Source: Fusibacter sp. 3D3 (lineage in GTDB: Bacteria; Bacillota; Clostridia; Peptostreptococcales; Acidaminobacteraceae). From it: a stretch of 64,000 bases of DNA. The notes beneath the pieces were generated by a model. That model was given only the letters and a program-made list of their open reading frames with translations, did not search any database and was not told the DNA's origin. Positions 27,652-36,767 of this stretch are shown here, in pieces (within the stretch, counting starts at the first letter, position 1; each line of letters starts with the position of its first letter). Both the position numbers and the translations under genes were made by a program. The DNA is taken from the NCBI RefSeq assembly GCF_001748365.1, contig NZ_BDHH01000004.1, positions 225,174 to 289,173 on the forward strand, in the 5' to 3' direction.

Positions 27652-28755
27652 TTAGAGTCTGTTTTGGATTTCATCTGAGATGATCTGATCTTTCGATGTT
27701 TTTTTGGACTGATAAAGAATATCATCTGCTCTTGAAAGTGCATCATCTACATGATTTGACTTGGTAAGCCTACTGACGCCACCACTTAACGAAATTTTCA
27801 TGCCACCACCAACTTCAATTGATTTAATTTGTGTATTCATATCACTTAATGTTGCCATAACACTTTCTATTTCAGATCCGATAAAGACAAGCACAAACTC
27901 ATCGCCACCGTAGCGTCCTGCAAAGCCGTTATCCGTCATACCATTCGCCATTATACTTGCAATCTGCTTAAGTATTTTATCCCCGATCACATGTCCTTTC
28001 GTGTCATTTACTTGCTTAAAATTATCCACATCTACAAGCGCCAGTCTAATCGCTTCCTGAGACTCTAGAGACTGCCAAAGGGATTGCAATTGATCAAAAA
28101 TATACCTTCTATTATATAAACCCGTCAAATCATCTTTTATGGTCATCTCAAACAAGGCCTGATTTTTTTGTATGAGTATTTCACTGTATGCATCAAGCGT
28201 TTGTTTCTCTTTTCTATAGGCGTTTGAAAAGACAATTAGCAATATTGAAGAAGCAATAATCGTCATCGGAATTTGAAGCAAATTATCTAAAAAAAGGACC
28301 TTAGTCGGCGTGTTCAAAAATATTTCAGGATAGAATGCGTTTATACATAGAAGCAGTATTATCGTTATAATCTCAGCCGCAATAAAAAAGACTCTCTGAA
28401 ATCCTTTACAAACAAAACAAATAGAAATACAGATCAGAAAAGCGTATCCCATGGTTGAAGCAGTCGCACCACCCGCATAAAACCAGCCATCAGGTAAGAA
28501 CACAAAAATAATTTCTGAAAAGATAACACCCTTAACTAAAGAGATCACATGCTTTCTTACATGCCTCTCCTCAAGTGTCATATAAACACCAATTATGGAT
28601 GATACAATCAGCACAAGCCATTTATAATTGGCTTTAAAGGGAAAATCAATCAAAACATTATTGACGAGATTCAAGCAGCCTAGAACGATCCCGAATACAA
28701 GCATGTAAACAAACAAACGCTCTTCTATTGCCAAGGCTTTAATTTTCTTTGCCAT
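27652..28755 (-). CDS. Membrane-bound diguanylate cyclase
   Basis: This 367-aa protein starts at ATG 28755, with AAGAGGATG upstream; the frame extends further with a TTG but lacks a ribosome site. Six to seven N-terminal membrane segments (to about residue 190) are followed by a GGDEF domain with the canonical DDLTGLYNRRY and RYGGDEFVL motifs, so it should make c-di-GMP. No RxxD inhibitory site is seen five residues before GGDEF. The membrane part resembles a 5TM/MASE-like sensor and not a periplasmic one. Input signal unknown. Confidence 0.9.
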   Translation of the reverse strand: MAKKIKALAIEERLFVYMLVFGIVLGCLNLVNNVLIDFPFKANYKWLVLIVSSIIGVYMTLEERHVRKHVISLVKGVIFSEIIFVFLPDGWFYAGGATASTMGYAFLICISICFVCKGFQRVFFIAAEIITIILLLCINAFYPEIFLNTPTKVLFLDNLLQIPMTIIASSILLIVFSNAYRKEKQTLDAYSEILIQKNQALFEMTIKDDLTGLYNRRYIFDQLQSLWQSLESQEAIRLALVDVDNFKQVNDTKGHVIGDKILKQIASIMANGMTDNGFAGRYGGDEFVLVFIGSEIESVMATLSDMNTQIKSIEVGGGMKISLSGGVSRLTKSNHVDDALSRADDILYQSKKTSKDQIISDEIQNRL

Positions 28756-28999
28756 AAGCCATCCTCTTTTTATTAACCTTTTTTTGGTATTCAAATCTCT
28801 ATTTAAGATTCTAGACCTATTCTACCAAATTTATTGCGCTCATGCATTATAATATGTAAGGATTGACTTAAAGAGGGGTATTTTATTAAGGTCTTGTAAG
28901 CATTTCGATGATTTTCACTTTTTTTTACGAAAAACAGTTGATTTTTTGAACCAAAGGCATACAATAAATGCTGTGACTTTAAATAAAGGAGTGTTGTAT

Positions 29000-30172
29000 A
29001 TGAACCCTTTCATTAATCTTGGATTAGCATTAATTGTAGGCGTCATTTGTGGAAAACTCATGAACAAGATTAAAGTACCCGCTGTTGCTGGCTATATTAT
29101 CGGAGGATTAATCCTTGGCGCCTCCGGTCTTAGAATTCTAAACGGCGACACCATTAATCAACTGGCTTTTCTGAGTGATTTTGCGCTTTGTGTAATTGCT
29201 TTTAATATCGGAAGTGAACTCGAACTTTCCGTTATTAGGCAACTTGGAAAATCCATTTTTATCATTGCTTTCTTCGAAGCCTTTGGCGCGTTTATTTTAG
29301 TAACGGGTGTTTCTTATTTTCTCACTAAAGACTTCGCCATTTCGTTAATTCTCGGATCCGTGTCCGCTGCGACAGCGCCTGCTGCTACAGTAATGGTTTT
29401 AAGAGAACTCAATGCTAAAGGCCCACTTACAAGTACCTTACTTGGTGTTGTTGCAGTGGATGATGCAATCTGTCTCGTCATTTATGCCATGGCGGCATCC
29501 GTCGCAAAAGTATTTGTAAATCATGAAGTCATTACGCTGCAAAAAATACTCATATTGCCCATTCAAGAGATTGTTTTTTCAGTTCTTGTAGGTGCAATAC
29601 TAGGCTTATTGATGACTGCTTTGATCCAATATTCTAAGAGAGATTCTGAGCTTTTACCATTTGTAATTGGCACCTTACTTCTTCTTGTGGGCATCGCCAC
29701 TCATTTTGGGCTCTCACCACTATTGACTGCAATGGCGATGGGTGCAACTGTGGCCAATATTTCGCCACAAAAAATTAAGGCATTTACGATCTTAGAGCAC
29801 TTTTCACCACCTGTTGTAGCCGCTTTCTTCGTCCTTGCTGGCGCGAGATTAAATTTCGCCTATATCCCACAGATTGGTTTACTCGGTGTGGCATACCTCG
29901 TTTTTAGAATCCTTGGAAAACTGGCTGGCGCATCGCTGGGTGCAACGATTTCAAAAGCACCTGCCAATGTAAAAAAATACATCGGGCTTGGCTTGTTGTC
30001 TCAAGTCGGGGTTGCTGTTGGTCTTGCTATTACCGTTAGCAGAGAATTTCCAGACACAGACATCGGTTCCATTGTCGTGACCATATTACTTGCAACTACC
30101 ATCATCACCGAAATTATTGGCCCGATTGCCACAAAATATGCCGTTACCAAAGCCGATGAGACACATGTCTAA
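29000..30172 (+). CDS. CPA2-type cation:proton antiporter
   Basis: This 390-aa antiporter starts at ATG 29000, with AAAGGAGTG upstream. It has 11-13 membrane helices in a Kef/NapA-like fold. Key elements: GYIIGGLILGASG near the N-terminus, SVSAATAPAATVMVLRE and GVVAVDDAICLVIYAMA (the ion-binding Asp pair), and a C-terminal LGLLSQVGVAVGLAI. No TrkA domain is attached. The next gene encodes a PII-like protein that may be its regulator. It exchanges Na+ or K+ for protons across the cytoplasmic membrane. Confidence 0.9.
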   Translation: MNPFINLGLALIVGVICGKLMNKIKVPAVAGYIIGGLILGASGLRILNGDTINQLAFLSDFALCVIAFNIGSELELSVIRQLGKSIFIIAFFEAFGAFILVTGVSYFLTKDFAISLILGSVSAATAPAATVMVLRELNAKGPLTSTLLGVVAVDDAICLVIYAMAASVAKVFVNHEVITLQKILILPIQEIVFSVLVGAILGLLMTALIQYSKRDSELLPFVIGTLLLLVGIATHFGLSPLLTAMAMGATVANISPQKIKAFTILEHFSPPVVAAFFVLAGARLNFAYIPQIGLLGVAYLVFRILGKLAGASLGATISKAPANVKKYIGLGLLSQVGVAVGLAITVSREFPDTDIGSIVVTILLATTIITEIIGPIATKYAVTKADETHV

Positions 30173-30252
30173 TTATTTATAATTTTCATTCGGTAAAGGA
30201 TAGTTATCAGATACAAAATATGTTAAAATTTTATTTAAGGAGGATGAATCCT

Positions 30253-30609
30253 ATGAATTATGCACTATTCCTCATATTAAATGATGTCGACAGATTAAAG
30301 GATATTCACAAAATTTTATTTGCTTTAGGCTGTGGGGCAACCACTTTAGATAGTGAAGGTATGGGCAGGGTGTTATTAGAACACAATGTTGATGTGCCAA
30401 TTTTTGCAGGTCTTAGAAAACTAGTTGAAGGTGATAAGCCTTACAATAAGACTATCATTAGTATCATACACAGCGAGGAAAAACTTAGAAAAGTCATCGA
30501 TCGCATTAAAGAAGAACTCAAAATGGATACAATTAATAAAAATGGAATTGGTTATATTTTCGTATTGCCCGTTTTAGAATGTCACGGCTACCAAATACCA
30601 GACAAATAA
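30253..30609 (+). CDS. PII-like signalling protein next to the antiporter
   Basis: This 118-aa protein starts at ATG 30253, with AAGGAGGATG upstream. The fold pattern resembles PII-like proteins: strand-helix NYALFLILNDVDRLKDIHKIL, then SEGMGRVLLEHN in the place of the T-loop entry, then KTIISIIHSEEKLRKVIDRI, then a C-terminal GIGYIFVLPVLECHGY strand. The classic PII T-loop tyrosine and ATP-binding motif are not obvious. It is 80 bp after the antiporter gene and probably co-transcribed. PII-like proteins elsewhere bind adenine nucleotides to gate a neighbouring transporter. That role here is inference. Confidence 0.65.
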   Translation: MNYALFLILNDVDRLKDIHKILFALGCGATTLDSEGMGRVLLEHNVDVPIFAGLRKLVEGDKPYNKTIISIIHSEEKLRKVIDRIKEELKMDTINKNGIGYIFVLPVLECHGYQIPDK

Positions 30610-30661
30610 AAAAAAGATGCCTAGTGCCCTTTATCCTTAAAGGGTGTTGGACATCTTTTTT
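30610..30661. terminator. Terminator after the PII-like gene
   Basis: AAAAAAGATG and CATCTTTTTT, together with the inner CCCTTT/AAAGGG stem, form an interrupted hairpin with T runs on both strands. Confidence 0.7.
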
Positions 30662-30667
30662 ACTTTT

Positions 30668-30834
30668 CGAATTGACGCAGAGATGGGACATTTAATGCAC
30701 ACCCCGTTTTAACTTGCAGAAAATGTTCTAGATCAAGGAAAGAGAAAGACACGGACTCGTAGCGTATATAGACATACGTGAGAGGTCGTGTCTTTTGAAT
30801 TGACGCAGAGATAGGGCATTTAATGCAAGTTAAA
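30668..30834. repeat. Direct and inverted repeat cluster
   Basis: Two direct copies of a 31-bp unit (30669-30699 and 30797-30827, beginning GAATTGACGCAGAGAT, with 29 of 31 identical) are 128 bp apart. Between and around them are inverted pairs: TTTTAACTTGCA (30707-30718) with TGCAAGTTAAAA (30823-30834), and AAAGACACG with CGTGTCTTT. A third related sequence is at 59820-59846. A perfect hairpin GGGTACACC/GGTGTACCC follows at 30837-30858. There is no coding potential. It may be a degenerate repeat element. Confidence 0.5.
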
Positions 30835-30858
30835 AGGGTACACCTTTTGGTGTACCCT

Positions 30859-31289
30859 CCGATAGCAGCTGGTGATTTAAAACCTTAAAACAACTTTTAA
30901 AAACTTAACTCTGAAAATTTAAATATCTATCAAACGCATTAAACCTACAATTTTGTTACTAATTTCTCATTAATACATTAGTGACTTAACATACAGTTCT
31001 TGTTTGACATTAACTTTTTTCGAAAACTAATTTCTTAAAAACAACTTCAAAACGATCATGCGCTTACAAATCTATGTTCCAATTTGCAAGTATTGAAAAA
31101 AACTTTAATCCCAGCTCTATCTAAGAAGAGTTTCCTTCCTAGTTTATTCATACCCTTCACTTTTTAAGTTAAACATTTTTATGAAAAAATTGTTTTTCTT
31201 TTTGTAATAGCACTTGACATGACATTGCAAAAAAGATAACCTTTATGAGGTTAACCATATTGATTTTTATAAATAGAAGGAAGAAAACA
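30859..31289. promoter_or_regulatory. Leader region of prfC
   Basis: This AT-rich gene-free stretch has one clear promoter near its end: TTGACA at 31212-31217, 17 bp, then TAACCT. No attenuator or riboswitch fold was recognised in the rest. Confidence 0.4.
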
Positions 31290-32891
31290 ATGTCAAATAC
31301 AAACAATAGTTTTATTCACGAGGTTCAGCGTAGACGCACTTTTGCAATCATTTCCCATCCGGATGCTGGAAAAACTACTTTAACTGAAAAATTCTTACTC
31401 TACGGCGGCGCTATTCGAGAAGCAGGCTCTGTTAAATCCAGACGTGCACAAAAGCATGCTGTATCAGACTGGATGGAGATTGAGAAACAAAGAGGCATCT
31501 CCGTAACCTCAAGTGTACTCCAATTTGAATATAATAATTACTGCATCAATATATTAGATACACCTGGCCATCAAGATTTTAGTGAGGATACTTACCGTAC
31601 GCTCATGGCTGCCGATAGTGCTGTCATGGTCATTGACGGTGCAAAAGGGGTTGAAGCTCAAACAAAAAAACTCTTTCAAGTTTGTAAAATGAGAGGTATT
31701 CCAATCTTTACATTTATCAACAAAATGGATCGACAGGGTAAAGATCCCTTTGAACTCATGGAAGAGCTTGAAAAGGTTCTGGGCATTAGATCGTGTCCTA
31801 TCAACTGGCCTATAGGCTCTGGTAAAAACTTTAAAGGCGTTTATAATAGACAAAAACAATTAATTGAGCTCTTCTCTGAAGGGAACCATGGACAGGCCAT
31901 GGTCAAAACAATAAAAGGTGATGTCACCAATGCAGAATTCAAAACCCTTCTTGGTGAAACGTTGCATAAACAACTTTTAGATGATATAGAACTCCTAGAC
32001 ATTGCTGGTGACGATTTCAATTTAGAGCAAATTCTAAGTGGCAACTTAACCCCTGTCTTTTTTGGAAGTGCCCTCACCAATTTTGGTGTGGAACCCTTTC
32101 TCGAAGACTTCTTAGAAATCTCTACATCACCACAAGCTAGAGCGAGTAATCTTGGGCATATAAAACCTGAATCGGAAGATTTCTCAGGCTTTATATTTAA
32201 AATCCAAGCGAATATGAACCCAGCGCATCGTGATAGAATTGCATTTCTTCGAATCTGCTCTGGCAAATTTGAAAAAGGCATGTCTGTAAACCATGTCCAA
32301 AAAGGGAAAAAAGTTAAACTTGCGCAACCCCAACAATTTCTTGCCCAAGATCGCGTTATCGTTGAAACGGCTTATCCTGGAGATATCATTGGCATTCATG
32401 ATCCTGGCATATTTAACATTGGTGATACCCTTTCGGAGAACTCAACAGAACTCAAGTATGCTGACATCCCACAATTTGCGCCAGAACATTTTGCAAAGGT
32501 TTCCATTAAGAATTCACTTAAGCGCAAACAATTTATCAAGGGCATTTCACAACTTGCTGAAGAAGGTTCTATCCAAGTTTACAGAAGACCCAATATCGGT
32601 GTTGAAGAATTGATCGTCGGCGTCGTCGGTGCACTTCAATTTGAAGTGCTTGAATATAGACTTAAAAATGAATACGATGTCGAGATCCTCATGCAATCAC
32701 TGCCATACCGTTACATTAGATGGATTGAAATGGATCAATTTGATGCTAAAAAATTCTCAATGACTATGGATACCATGCTTGTTGAAAACGAAGAGGGTCA
32801 ACCTATTCTCTTATTCCAAAACGAATGGTCCATAAGACAAGTTGAAGAGCGTAATAAAAAAGCAAAATTGCATGAAACTTCAATTTTCTAA
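31290..32891 (+). CDS. prfC: Peptide chain release factor 3
   Basis: This 533-aa translational GTPase recycles RF1/RF2 from the ribosome after peptide release. Start ATG 31290 is preceded by AGAAGGAAG; the longer frame from 31245 has no site. G motifs: SHPDAGKTTLTEK (G1), RGISVTSS (G2), DTPGHQDFSEDTYRT (G3), NKMDR (G4). Domain II/III features include GVVGALQFEVLEYRL near the C-terminus. Length matches the family (about 530 aa). It is monocistronic, with a terminator shared with convergent topB. Confidence 0.95.
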   Translation: MSNTNNSFIHEVQRRRTFAIISHPDAGKTTLTEKFLLYGGAIREAGSVKSRRAQKHAVSDWMEIEKQRGISVTSSVLQFEYNNYCINILDTPGHQDFSEDTYRTLMAADSAVMVIDGAKGVEAQTKKLFQVCKMRGIPIFTFINKMDRQGKDPFELMEELEKVLGIRSCPINWPIGSGKNFKGVYNRQKQLIELFSEGNHGQAMVKTIKGDVTNAEFKTLLGETLHKQLLDDIELLDIAGDDFNLEQILSGNLTPVFFGSALTNFGVEPFLEDFLEISTSPQARASNLGHIKPESEDFSGFIFKIQANMNPAHRDRIAFLRICSGKFEKGMSVNHVQKGKKVKLAQPQQFLAQDRVIVETAYPGDIIGIHDPGIFNIGDTLSENSTELKYADIPQFAPEHFAKVSIKNSLKRKQFIKGISQLAEEGSIQVYRRPNIGVEELIVGVVGALQFEVLEYRLKNEYDVEILMQSLPYRYIRWIEMDQFDAKKFSMTMDTMLVENEEGQPILLFQNEWSIRQVEERNKKAKLHETSIF

Positions 32892-32918
32892 AGATTTTTA
32901 ATGTGTCAAAAAACAGAA

Positions 32919-32961
32919 AGCCCTATACCCTTAACTTACTTAAAGGAATAGGGCTTTTTAT
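32919..32961. terminator. Bidirectional terminator between prfC and topB
   Basis: AAAGCCCTAT...CCTT pairs with AAGG...TAGGGCTTTTT as an interrupted stem, with an A run and a T run on either side. It lies between two convergent genes. Confidence 0.7.
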
Positions 32962-32970
32962 AAGCTCATG

Positions 32971-35226
32971 CTAAAATCTCATTTTCCAACTAAAATAGTC
33001 ATTATCCTCATTTTTTTCATATCTTAAGAATGCTGAAAATTTAGTGCCTTTTTTATTGACAAAATTATTGCTAAAGACTTCTCCAGTCTCTAAAAGCTTC
33101 ATAATGGTGTTTTTATTGGGTGATACACCTAGTGCCTGTAAAAATTTATCCTCTTTCCAGACCACATACTTACAACCCGCCTTCCAGTTCGTGCAACCAA
33201 AACCTTTTTTGCCTTCAATCACATCAGATCCACAACTAGGACACTTCCCAAGCGACCCCGCGTGTGACACTTCTAAGTCTTGAATCACATGAAAATCGTC
33301 ACCCTTGATGTCAGCCACTGCGGCAGAAGTAAAGGCTACGATGTCTTCAAGAAAATCTGTTCTTAAAACTTCACCTTTGCCAATATCCGATAAGGTTTTT
33401 TCAAGCCGCCCTGTGTATTCAAGGTCGAATAACGGTTTTACGGGAAATAGTTCCACAAGCATTCGACCCATTTCCGTACAGTAAAGCGATTTTCCTTTAA
33501 CATCAATATAGCCAACACGTTTTAGTTTCGTAATGGTTTCAGCTCTCGTAGCTGGCGTTCCTATACTAAATCCGCTTAAGATTGACTGAATCATCTCTTG
33601 GTCATCACTCTGATTCACATCTATGCCTTCATCCACATCATCTGAGTCATCATCATCAGAATCCTGATCTTCATCAGACACCTGTTCTGAATCGTCTTTC
33701 TCCTTGACTTGATTTTTTTGATTTTTGAACTTTTTCCCACAAGTCTCCATGATTCTAAGAAGCGTTTTTTCGGTGTGTTTTTTGGGAGGTGAAGTGCCTT
33801 TAGTCTCCATTTTAAGTTTAGAAATGTCCACGATATCATTGACTTCTACTTGTGGCAATTCTTTTTCTTTTGATTTTATCTTTTCAATTTGACGCCAACC
33901 TTCAACGAGCTGTCTTCTGCCTTTAGAAATAAATTGACCCGAAAGTTCCGTATCAACACCGACGGTTATGAGGGTCATCTCCTCATGTTCTGCCACCGGC
34001 ATAAACTGCATTAAAAAACGATTGCGCACGGCATCATAAACCACTTTTTCATCGCCAGCAAGCCCTTTGGCCACCACATAGGTCGGCATAATCGCACTAT
34101 GACTTTCCACTTTTGAATTATCGAAAACACGCTTATGTGTGTGAAATTCTATTTCTTTTTCATAAGGCAATCCTTTTTTGTGAACGTTCAATACTTTTTG
34201 AGTCTTCTCAACCAAGGATTCCTCAAGCGCCATACTAGCAGTTCTTGGATATGTGATGAGTTTTTTTTCATAAAGTGCCTGAGCTACTTTTAAGACTTTA
34301 TCAGATGTCCATCCCTTTTGCTTACTGGTGACATAGCCTTGTAGTCCCGATAGGTTAAAAAGCGTTGGTGGGTATTCTCTCTTGACTTCAACCATTCGAT
34401 CTAGGACGATTCCTTGTTTTTTTGTAAGCGCCTCTTTGACAGATTCAAGCAATTTGACATCCTCAAATTTGTCATTTCCATCGACCGTGTAAATGCCTTC
34501 ATAACTTTCACCTTTAGGCGTCTTAAAAGTGCCAGTTAACTTGTGGTATTCTTCTCTTACAAAATTTTCAATTTCAATATCTCGATCATAGATAATTTTA
34601 AGCGTGGGCAACAAGACCCGACCAATATTGAGCGCTTTTCCTGATCCACGTTGGTATTTCAAAGTCGCAACAGAAGTGAGGTTGATCCCGATAATCCAAT
34701 CTGCCCATTGTCTGCTGATGCCAGCATCTTTAAGCGGAGCCATGGTTTCATTAGACACCATCTTTTGAAGTCCAGACGCCACTTCATCCGGCGTCCACTC
34801 ATTTAGAAGCAAGCGCTCAATGGGCTTTCCAACTTTTAAATAATCTAAAATAATATCGCCGATAATTTGCCCCTCACGATCATAGTCACAGGCAGAAATA
34901 ACGCCATCGACATCTGCACGTTCAATAAGTGTCTTTATCGTCATAAGCTGTTTTTGGGCGCCTTGATCAGGTTTATGCCGATCGACGGGATCCGATTTGA
35001 CTTTATATTGAAAGGCCTCAGGTACAAATGGAAAATTCTCCATGCGCCACCCTGCCATTTTTTCATCGTAATCTTTGGAATCAAATAGCTCTAGAAGATG
35101 ACCAAATGCCCATGTTACTAAGTACTCAGGGCCTTCATAGTAACCGTCTTTTCTCGTCTTTGCATTTATGGCATCAGCAATATTTTTTGCAACCGATGGT
35201 TTTTCTGCGATAATGACTTTCGACAT
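32971..35226 (-). CDS. topB: DNA topoisomerase III
   Basis: This 751-aa type IA topoisomerase starts at ATG 35226, with AAGGAGGAG upstream; the longer frame is not needed. The Toprim domain begins VIIAEKPSVAKNIADAI and includes SACDYDREGQ. The catalytic Tyr is in KLITYPRTASMAL. A C-terminal zinc-ribbon-like segment has CPSCGSDVIEGKKGFGCTN followed by WKAGC. Odd point: a long acidic insertion of Asp/Ser/Glu between about residues 515 and 550 within the central domain, probably a surface loop. It decatenates and relaxes negatively supercoiled DNA. Confidence 0.93.
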   Translation of the reverse strand: MSKVIIAEKPSVAKNIADAINAKTRKDGYYEGPEYLVTWAFGHLLELFDSKDYDEKMAGWRMENFPFVPEAFQYKVKSDPVDRHKPDQGAQKQLMTIKTLIERADVDGVISACDYDREGQIIGDIILDYLKVGKPIERLLLNEWTPDEVASGLQKMVSNETMAPLKDAGISRQWADWIIGINLTSVATLKYQRGSGKALNIGRVLLPTLKIIYDRDIEIENFVREEYHKLTGTFKTPKGESYEGIYTVDGNDKFEDVKLLESVKEALTKKQGIVLDRMVEVKREYPPTLFNLSGLQGYVTSKQKGWTSDKVLKVAQALYEKKLITYPRTASMALEESLVEKTQKVLNVHKKGLPYEKEIEFHTHKRVFDNSKVESHSAIMPTYVVAKGLAGDEKVVYDAVRNRFLMQFMPVAEHEEMTLITVGVDTELSGQFISKGRRQLVEGWRQIEKIKSKEKELPQVEVNDIVDISKLKMETKGTSPPKKHTEKTLLRIMETCGKKFKNQKNQVKEKDDSEQVSDEDQDSDDDDSDDVDEGIDVNQSDDQEMIQSILSGFSIGTPATRAETITKLKRVGYIDVKGKSLYCTEMGRMLVELFPVKPLFDLEYTGRLEKTLSDIGKGEVLRTDFLEDIVAFTSAAVADIKGDDFHVIQDLEVSHAGSLGKCPSCGSDVIEGKKGFGCTNWKAGCKYVVWKEDKFLQALGVSPNKNTIMKLLETGEVFSNNFVNKKGTKFSAFLRYEKNEDNDYFSWKMRF

Positions 35227-35397
35227 GATCTCCTCCTTAATATTATTGAATAGCATACACTCATAACAGCATCCTATAAAATTTTATCACAAATTACCAG
35301 ACTCTCAAAGGTAAGTCTAAAAAAAAAAGAGTTCCATTTATAACAAACTGGATCCTCCCCATAATTTCTTTATTCCATATGTTCATTTAAAGACACT

Positions 35398-36654
35398 TTA
35401 CTTAAGCTCTGAAAAAGGAATCGGTCTTTCTTCTGAATTCTCTGGCACTATTAAGTTCAGCTTGCGTGCGACAAAGCTCGCTGTAGTCGCTTGAAAAAGC
35501 AAAGTAAAAATAATGGTCATAAATACCACAGATGAAACCACGTTGGCATGCGGCAGTTTTAAACTTACAATAAGACCTGAAAGTGCCGCAGGAATAACGC
35601 CAGTCTCTCTAACCCACATCATAAATAGGATCTCATTTTTCTGCCATTTTGCCTTGCGATCAGGGAGCGTACAAATGAGGACCGATAAGGGTCTCACCAC
35701 AAAAACAAGTGCAAATACAATCAATAAAGACTCTTTCCAATACAGACTTAATGATTTGAAATCCACATGCATCCCTAGCAATATAAAAATAGCAATTTTC
35801 ATGATTGCAGTCACCGTATCACGCACATTTTTTTGAACTTCAAAATCCACCGTAGGCACCCATAATTTCAACATTTTTTTGTTGCCACAAATGAGACCTG
35901 TCACAAAAGTAGACATATACCCACTGCCTTGCAACGCTTCTGCCAAACTATAAGAGCTCATAACTGCCAAGATCGATATTATTGGCGCAAACTCTGTGAA
36001 CAAGCCAAATTTGCCATCCGAAACACTGAGTGAAAAGATAAAGCCCACTAAAGTACCACTGATAACACCAAATACGATCATTTTTATAAGCGATATTGCA
36101 TTTTCTTCAAGTGAAAACTTTCCCGACTGAATAATCGTAATAATTGTAAATACTAAAATGGCACCTACGGCATCATTAAAAGCAGACTCACTGATTACGG
36201 TCTGTTTGACCCGCTCTACAATCCTGATCTTTGAAAAAACGGGTACAAGTGCTGCTGGATCTGTAGATGCTATTACAGATCCAATCAAAAGCGCATAAAT
36301 AAAGTCGATCTTGAATACCTTCATGGCAATAAAACCAATAACAATTGCACTTATAAAGACACCCACTGATGCCAATAATGCAACGGTCCACTTTACTTCA
36401 TTCAACACTTTAAGCTTAATTTCTCTACCACCATCATACAGAATGAAAGCCGCTCCAAACGTGAGAATAAACTGGTTGGCACCGGAGTGCGTGTCCACAT
36501 TCACAAGATTAAAGACTGCAGGACCTATGAGGATACCTGCAAATAAATAAATTACGATATCTGGCATTTTGATGATGCCACTTATTTTGGATGCGATAAC
36601 ACCTACAAACAATATTAATGCAGGTACCATGAGCGAAGTTGCTGTTTCAGCCAC
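35398..36654 (-). CDS. CPA1/NhaP-type cation:proton antiporter
   Basis: The protein is about 418 aa. GTG 36654 is chosen because AGAAGG lies 7 bp upstream, whereas ATG 36672 has none. It has 12-13 membrane segments with the CPA1 signatures FGAAFILYDGGREIKLKVLN (N-terminal half) and SVIASTDPAALVPVFSKIRI followed by ESAFNDAVGAILVF, the ion-binding Asp-Pro and Asn-Asp residues. It exchanges Na+ or K+ for H+ for pH and salt homeostasis. It stands alone between topB and a GGDEF-EAL gene on the same strand. Confidence 0.9.
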   Translation of the reverse strand: MAETATSLMVPALILFVGVIASKISGIIKMPDIVIYLFAGILIGPAVFNLVNVDTHSGANQFILTFGAAFILYDGGREIKLKVLNEVKWTVALLASVGVFISAIVIGFIAMKVFKIDFIYALLIGSVIASTDPAALVPVFSKIRIVERVKQTVISESAFNDAVGAILVFTIITIIQSGKFSLEENAISLIKMIVFGVISGTLVGFIFSLSVSDGKFGLFTEFAPIISILAVMSSYSLAEALQGSGYMSTFVTGLICGNKKMLKLWVPTVDFEVQKNVRDTVTAIMKIAIFILLGMHVDFKSLSLYWKESLLIVFALVFVVRPLSVLICTLPDRKAKWQKNEILFMMWVRETGVIPAALSGLIVSLKLPHANVVSSVVFMTIIFTLLFQATTASFVARKLNLIVPENSEERPIPFSELK

Positions 36655-36722
36655 AATAAAACCTTCTTTCATTTAATAGTCCGATTAGTATCAATAGGAC
36701 ATTCACCAGTATACGCCTATAA

Positions 36723-36756
36723 AATAAAATTTCAACTTATTTTATGTTGAAAATAA
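36723..36756 (-). terminator. Terminator of the GGDEF-EAL gene
   Basis: On the minus strand TTTCAAC and GTTGAAA form a 7-bp stem extended by A-T pairs, followed by TTTTATTTT. It is 12 bp after the stop codon. Confidence 0.55.
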
Positions 36757-36767
36757 TAAAATCTATG

